Shown piece by piece: positions 4,838 to 5,976 of a stretch of DNA of 5,976 nt (positions are counted from its first letter, which is position 1; each line of letters begins with the position of its first letter). The notes under the pieces were generated by a model that did no database searches, was not told the DNA's origin, and saw nothing but the letters and a program-made list of their open reading frames with translations. Origin of the DNA: an uncultured Lachnospiraceae bacterium (GTDB taxonomy: Bacteria; Bacillota; Clostridia; Lachnospirales; Lachnospiraceae); the NCBI GenBank assembly GCA_900313745.1, contig OMSM01000233.1:1-5976 (forward strand). Direction: 5' to 3'. Both the position numbers and the translations under genes were made by a program.

Positions 4838-5976
4838 ATGTCGAATACAGTCGTAAAAACTGCGAAGGGACTCCTCCGGGGTGTTCCCCAGACCGGGGAG
4901 TTCGAGGGAAATACAGTCTTCAGCGGAGTGCCCTACGCCAAACCACCTGTCGGCGCGCTTCGCTTCAAAGCTCCGGAGCCGGCGGATGCCTGGGACGGAA
5001 TAAGAGACTGTGACCGCCACGCCAGCGCGGCCTGCCAGCTGTTCCACTCCGAGGGAATTGAGCCCTATACCAGTGACTTCTACTACATGGGCGACCCGGA
5101 ATTCGGCGAGGACTGCCTTTACCTTGAGATCACCACGGGAGCACTTTCTGACATTAGTGCTGCAGGCGGCAGCGGCTCCCCGGAAAACTCCGCCGATCCC
5201 TCCGGCCTTCGCCCGGTGTACCTCTGGTTCCACGGCGGCGGTCTCTCCACCGGCTACTCCTACGAGGTGGAATTTGACGGAAATATCCTCGCAAAGAAGG
5301 GAATTGTCGTGGTTTCCGCAGGCACCAGGCTGAATGTCATGGGCTATCTCGCCCTGCCCCAGCTCTCCGCGGAACAGGGCGGCAAGAGCGGCAACTACGG
5401 CTTCATGGATGAGCTGGCGGCTCTGAAGTGGGTAAAGGAAAATATCCGTGCCTTCGGCGGCGATCCGGACAACATCACCGTAGGAGGCCAGTCCGGCGGA
5501 AGCCTGAAGGTCTGCATGCTCGCCGGCTCTCCCGCTTCAAACACGCTGATAAAGCGGGCCATCCCCGAGAGCGGACTTAAGCTTGCGCAGCAGTTCCCGG
5601 ATCTTGCCTCGGCCGAGGCGAAGGGCCGGGCCTGGCTTACCCGCTGCGGGCTTGATCCGGACATCTCCCTCGAGGAACTCCGGGCACTTCCCGCATCGGC
5701 GCTTTATCCCGAAGGACCGGTCGGCTTCGGCGAGCTGCCCGGGGAGATGACCTTCGACGGCGGGCTCGTCCCCTTCCCCTGCATGAAGGAGTGCCTTGCG
5801 GAGTACGCGGGCAAAATCGACTTCCTTGTCGGAACGAACTTCGGCGAGGCAGATGCTTTCGCCGACGTGAAGGCCGAAGAAGGCTCCGACGTGGCTGAGG
5901 CTATGAAAAACAGGCTTCTCACCGCGGAGGGACGGGAGAGTTTTTACAGAGAAATTCTTGGCGACCTCTATGACCG
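4838..5976 (+). CDS. Type-B carboxylesterase (3' partial)
   Basis: This is a serine esterase of the carboxylesterase/cholinesterase family (COesterase). 379 complete codons are present and the frame runs off the window; family members are usually around 500 residues, so roughly a quarter, including the catalytic His, is missing. Family landmarks appear in order: TVFSGVPYAKPPVGALRF (26-43), EDCLYLEI (91-98, the second family signature), the oxyanion-hole motif WFHGGGLSTG (130-139), SGNYGFMDELAALKWVKENI (184-203), AFGGDPDNITVGGQSGG (205-221) and the Asp/Glu region LVGTNFGEADAF (330-341). The nucleophile is Ser219, but the elbow reads GGQSGG instead of the usual GESAGG. A Gly/Ser-rich stretch (101-123) looks like a flexible insertion. 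There is no signal peptide, so it is cytoplasmic. The ATG at 4838 is chosen because the family homology begins just after it and GGAGGG precedes it; ATG 4826 and GTG 4700 are in frame upstream. The natural substrate is unknown. Confidence 0.92.
   Translation, partial: MSNTVVKTAKGLLRGVPQTGEFEGNTVFSGVPYAKPPVGALRFKAPEPADAWDGIRDCDRHASAACQLFHSEGIEPYTSDFYYMGDPEFGEDCLYLEITTGALSDISAAGGSGSPENSADPSGLRPVYLWFHGGGLSTGYSYEVEFDGNILAKKGIVVVSAGTRLNVMGYLALPQLSAEQGGKSGNYGFMDELAALKWVKENIRAFGGDPDNITVGGQSGGSLKVCMLAGSPASNTLIKRAIPESGLKLAQQFPDLASAEAKGRAWLTRCGLDPDISLEELRALPASALYPEGPVGFGELPGEMTFDGGLVPFPCMKECLAEYAGKIDFLVGTNFGEADAFADVKAEEGSDVAEAMKNRLLTAEGRESFYREILGDLYD

Noticed and set aside
4763..5233. A 156-codon minus-strand frame opposite the carboxylesterase start
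   Set aside because: Antisense to conserved carboxylesterase signatures, with no family match of its own.

Overview
The window is a GC-rich stretch of bacterial chromosome with five protein genes, two of them cut by the window edges. The MurT/GatD pair, the Gram-positive Shine-Dalgarno sequences (GGAGG type) and the protein flavour point to a Gram-positive bacterium. A GC-rich member of the Clostridia (Lachnospiraceae-like) is my best guess, but the sequence alone does not prove it. No mobile element, CRISPR array, tRNA or rRNA is visible.

Layout. (1) Bases 1-2171, plus strand: murT (5' end missing) and gatD, separated by 38 bases. They encode the two subunits of the enzyme that amidates the D-glutamate of lipid II, a cell-wall modification. 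(2) Bases 2172-2234: a short convergent gap with overlapping hairpins that probably ends transcription from both sides. (3) Bases 2235-3239, minus strand: an aldo/keto reductase of the YghZ/Gpr type. (4) Bases 3240-3479: a divergent promoter region with an AT-rich island, a perfect extended -10 box for the reductase and a spaced 9-bp dyad that looks like a shared operator. (5) Bases 3480-4544, plus strand: a cytoplasmic alpha/beta-hydrolase (acetyl-esterase/acetylxylan-esterase-like), closed by a very strong intrinsic terminator. (6) Bases 4600-4837: a gene-free leader with an 8-bp hairpin, a perfect 14-base palindrome and a highly structured element of about 130 bases (three strong hairpins plus a possible pseudoknot next to the ribosome binding site). 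(7) Bases 4838-5976, plus strand: a type-B carboxylesterase, cut by the window end, with a non-standard nucleophile elbow.

How the genes relate. murT-gatD is an ordinary, conserved cell-wall operon. The reductase and the alpha/beta-hydrolase are divergently transcribed from one intergenic region and may be co-regulated. The carboxylesterase follows on the same strand but behind a strong terminator, so it should have its own promoter. Reductase and esterases together suggest small carbonyl or ester metabolism or detoxification, but this is inference. The most unusual item is the structured leader before the carboxylesterase. It may be a cis-regulatory RNA or a copy of a dispersed repeat, and it also creates a real ambiguity about the start codon.
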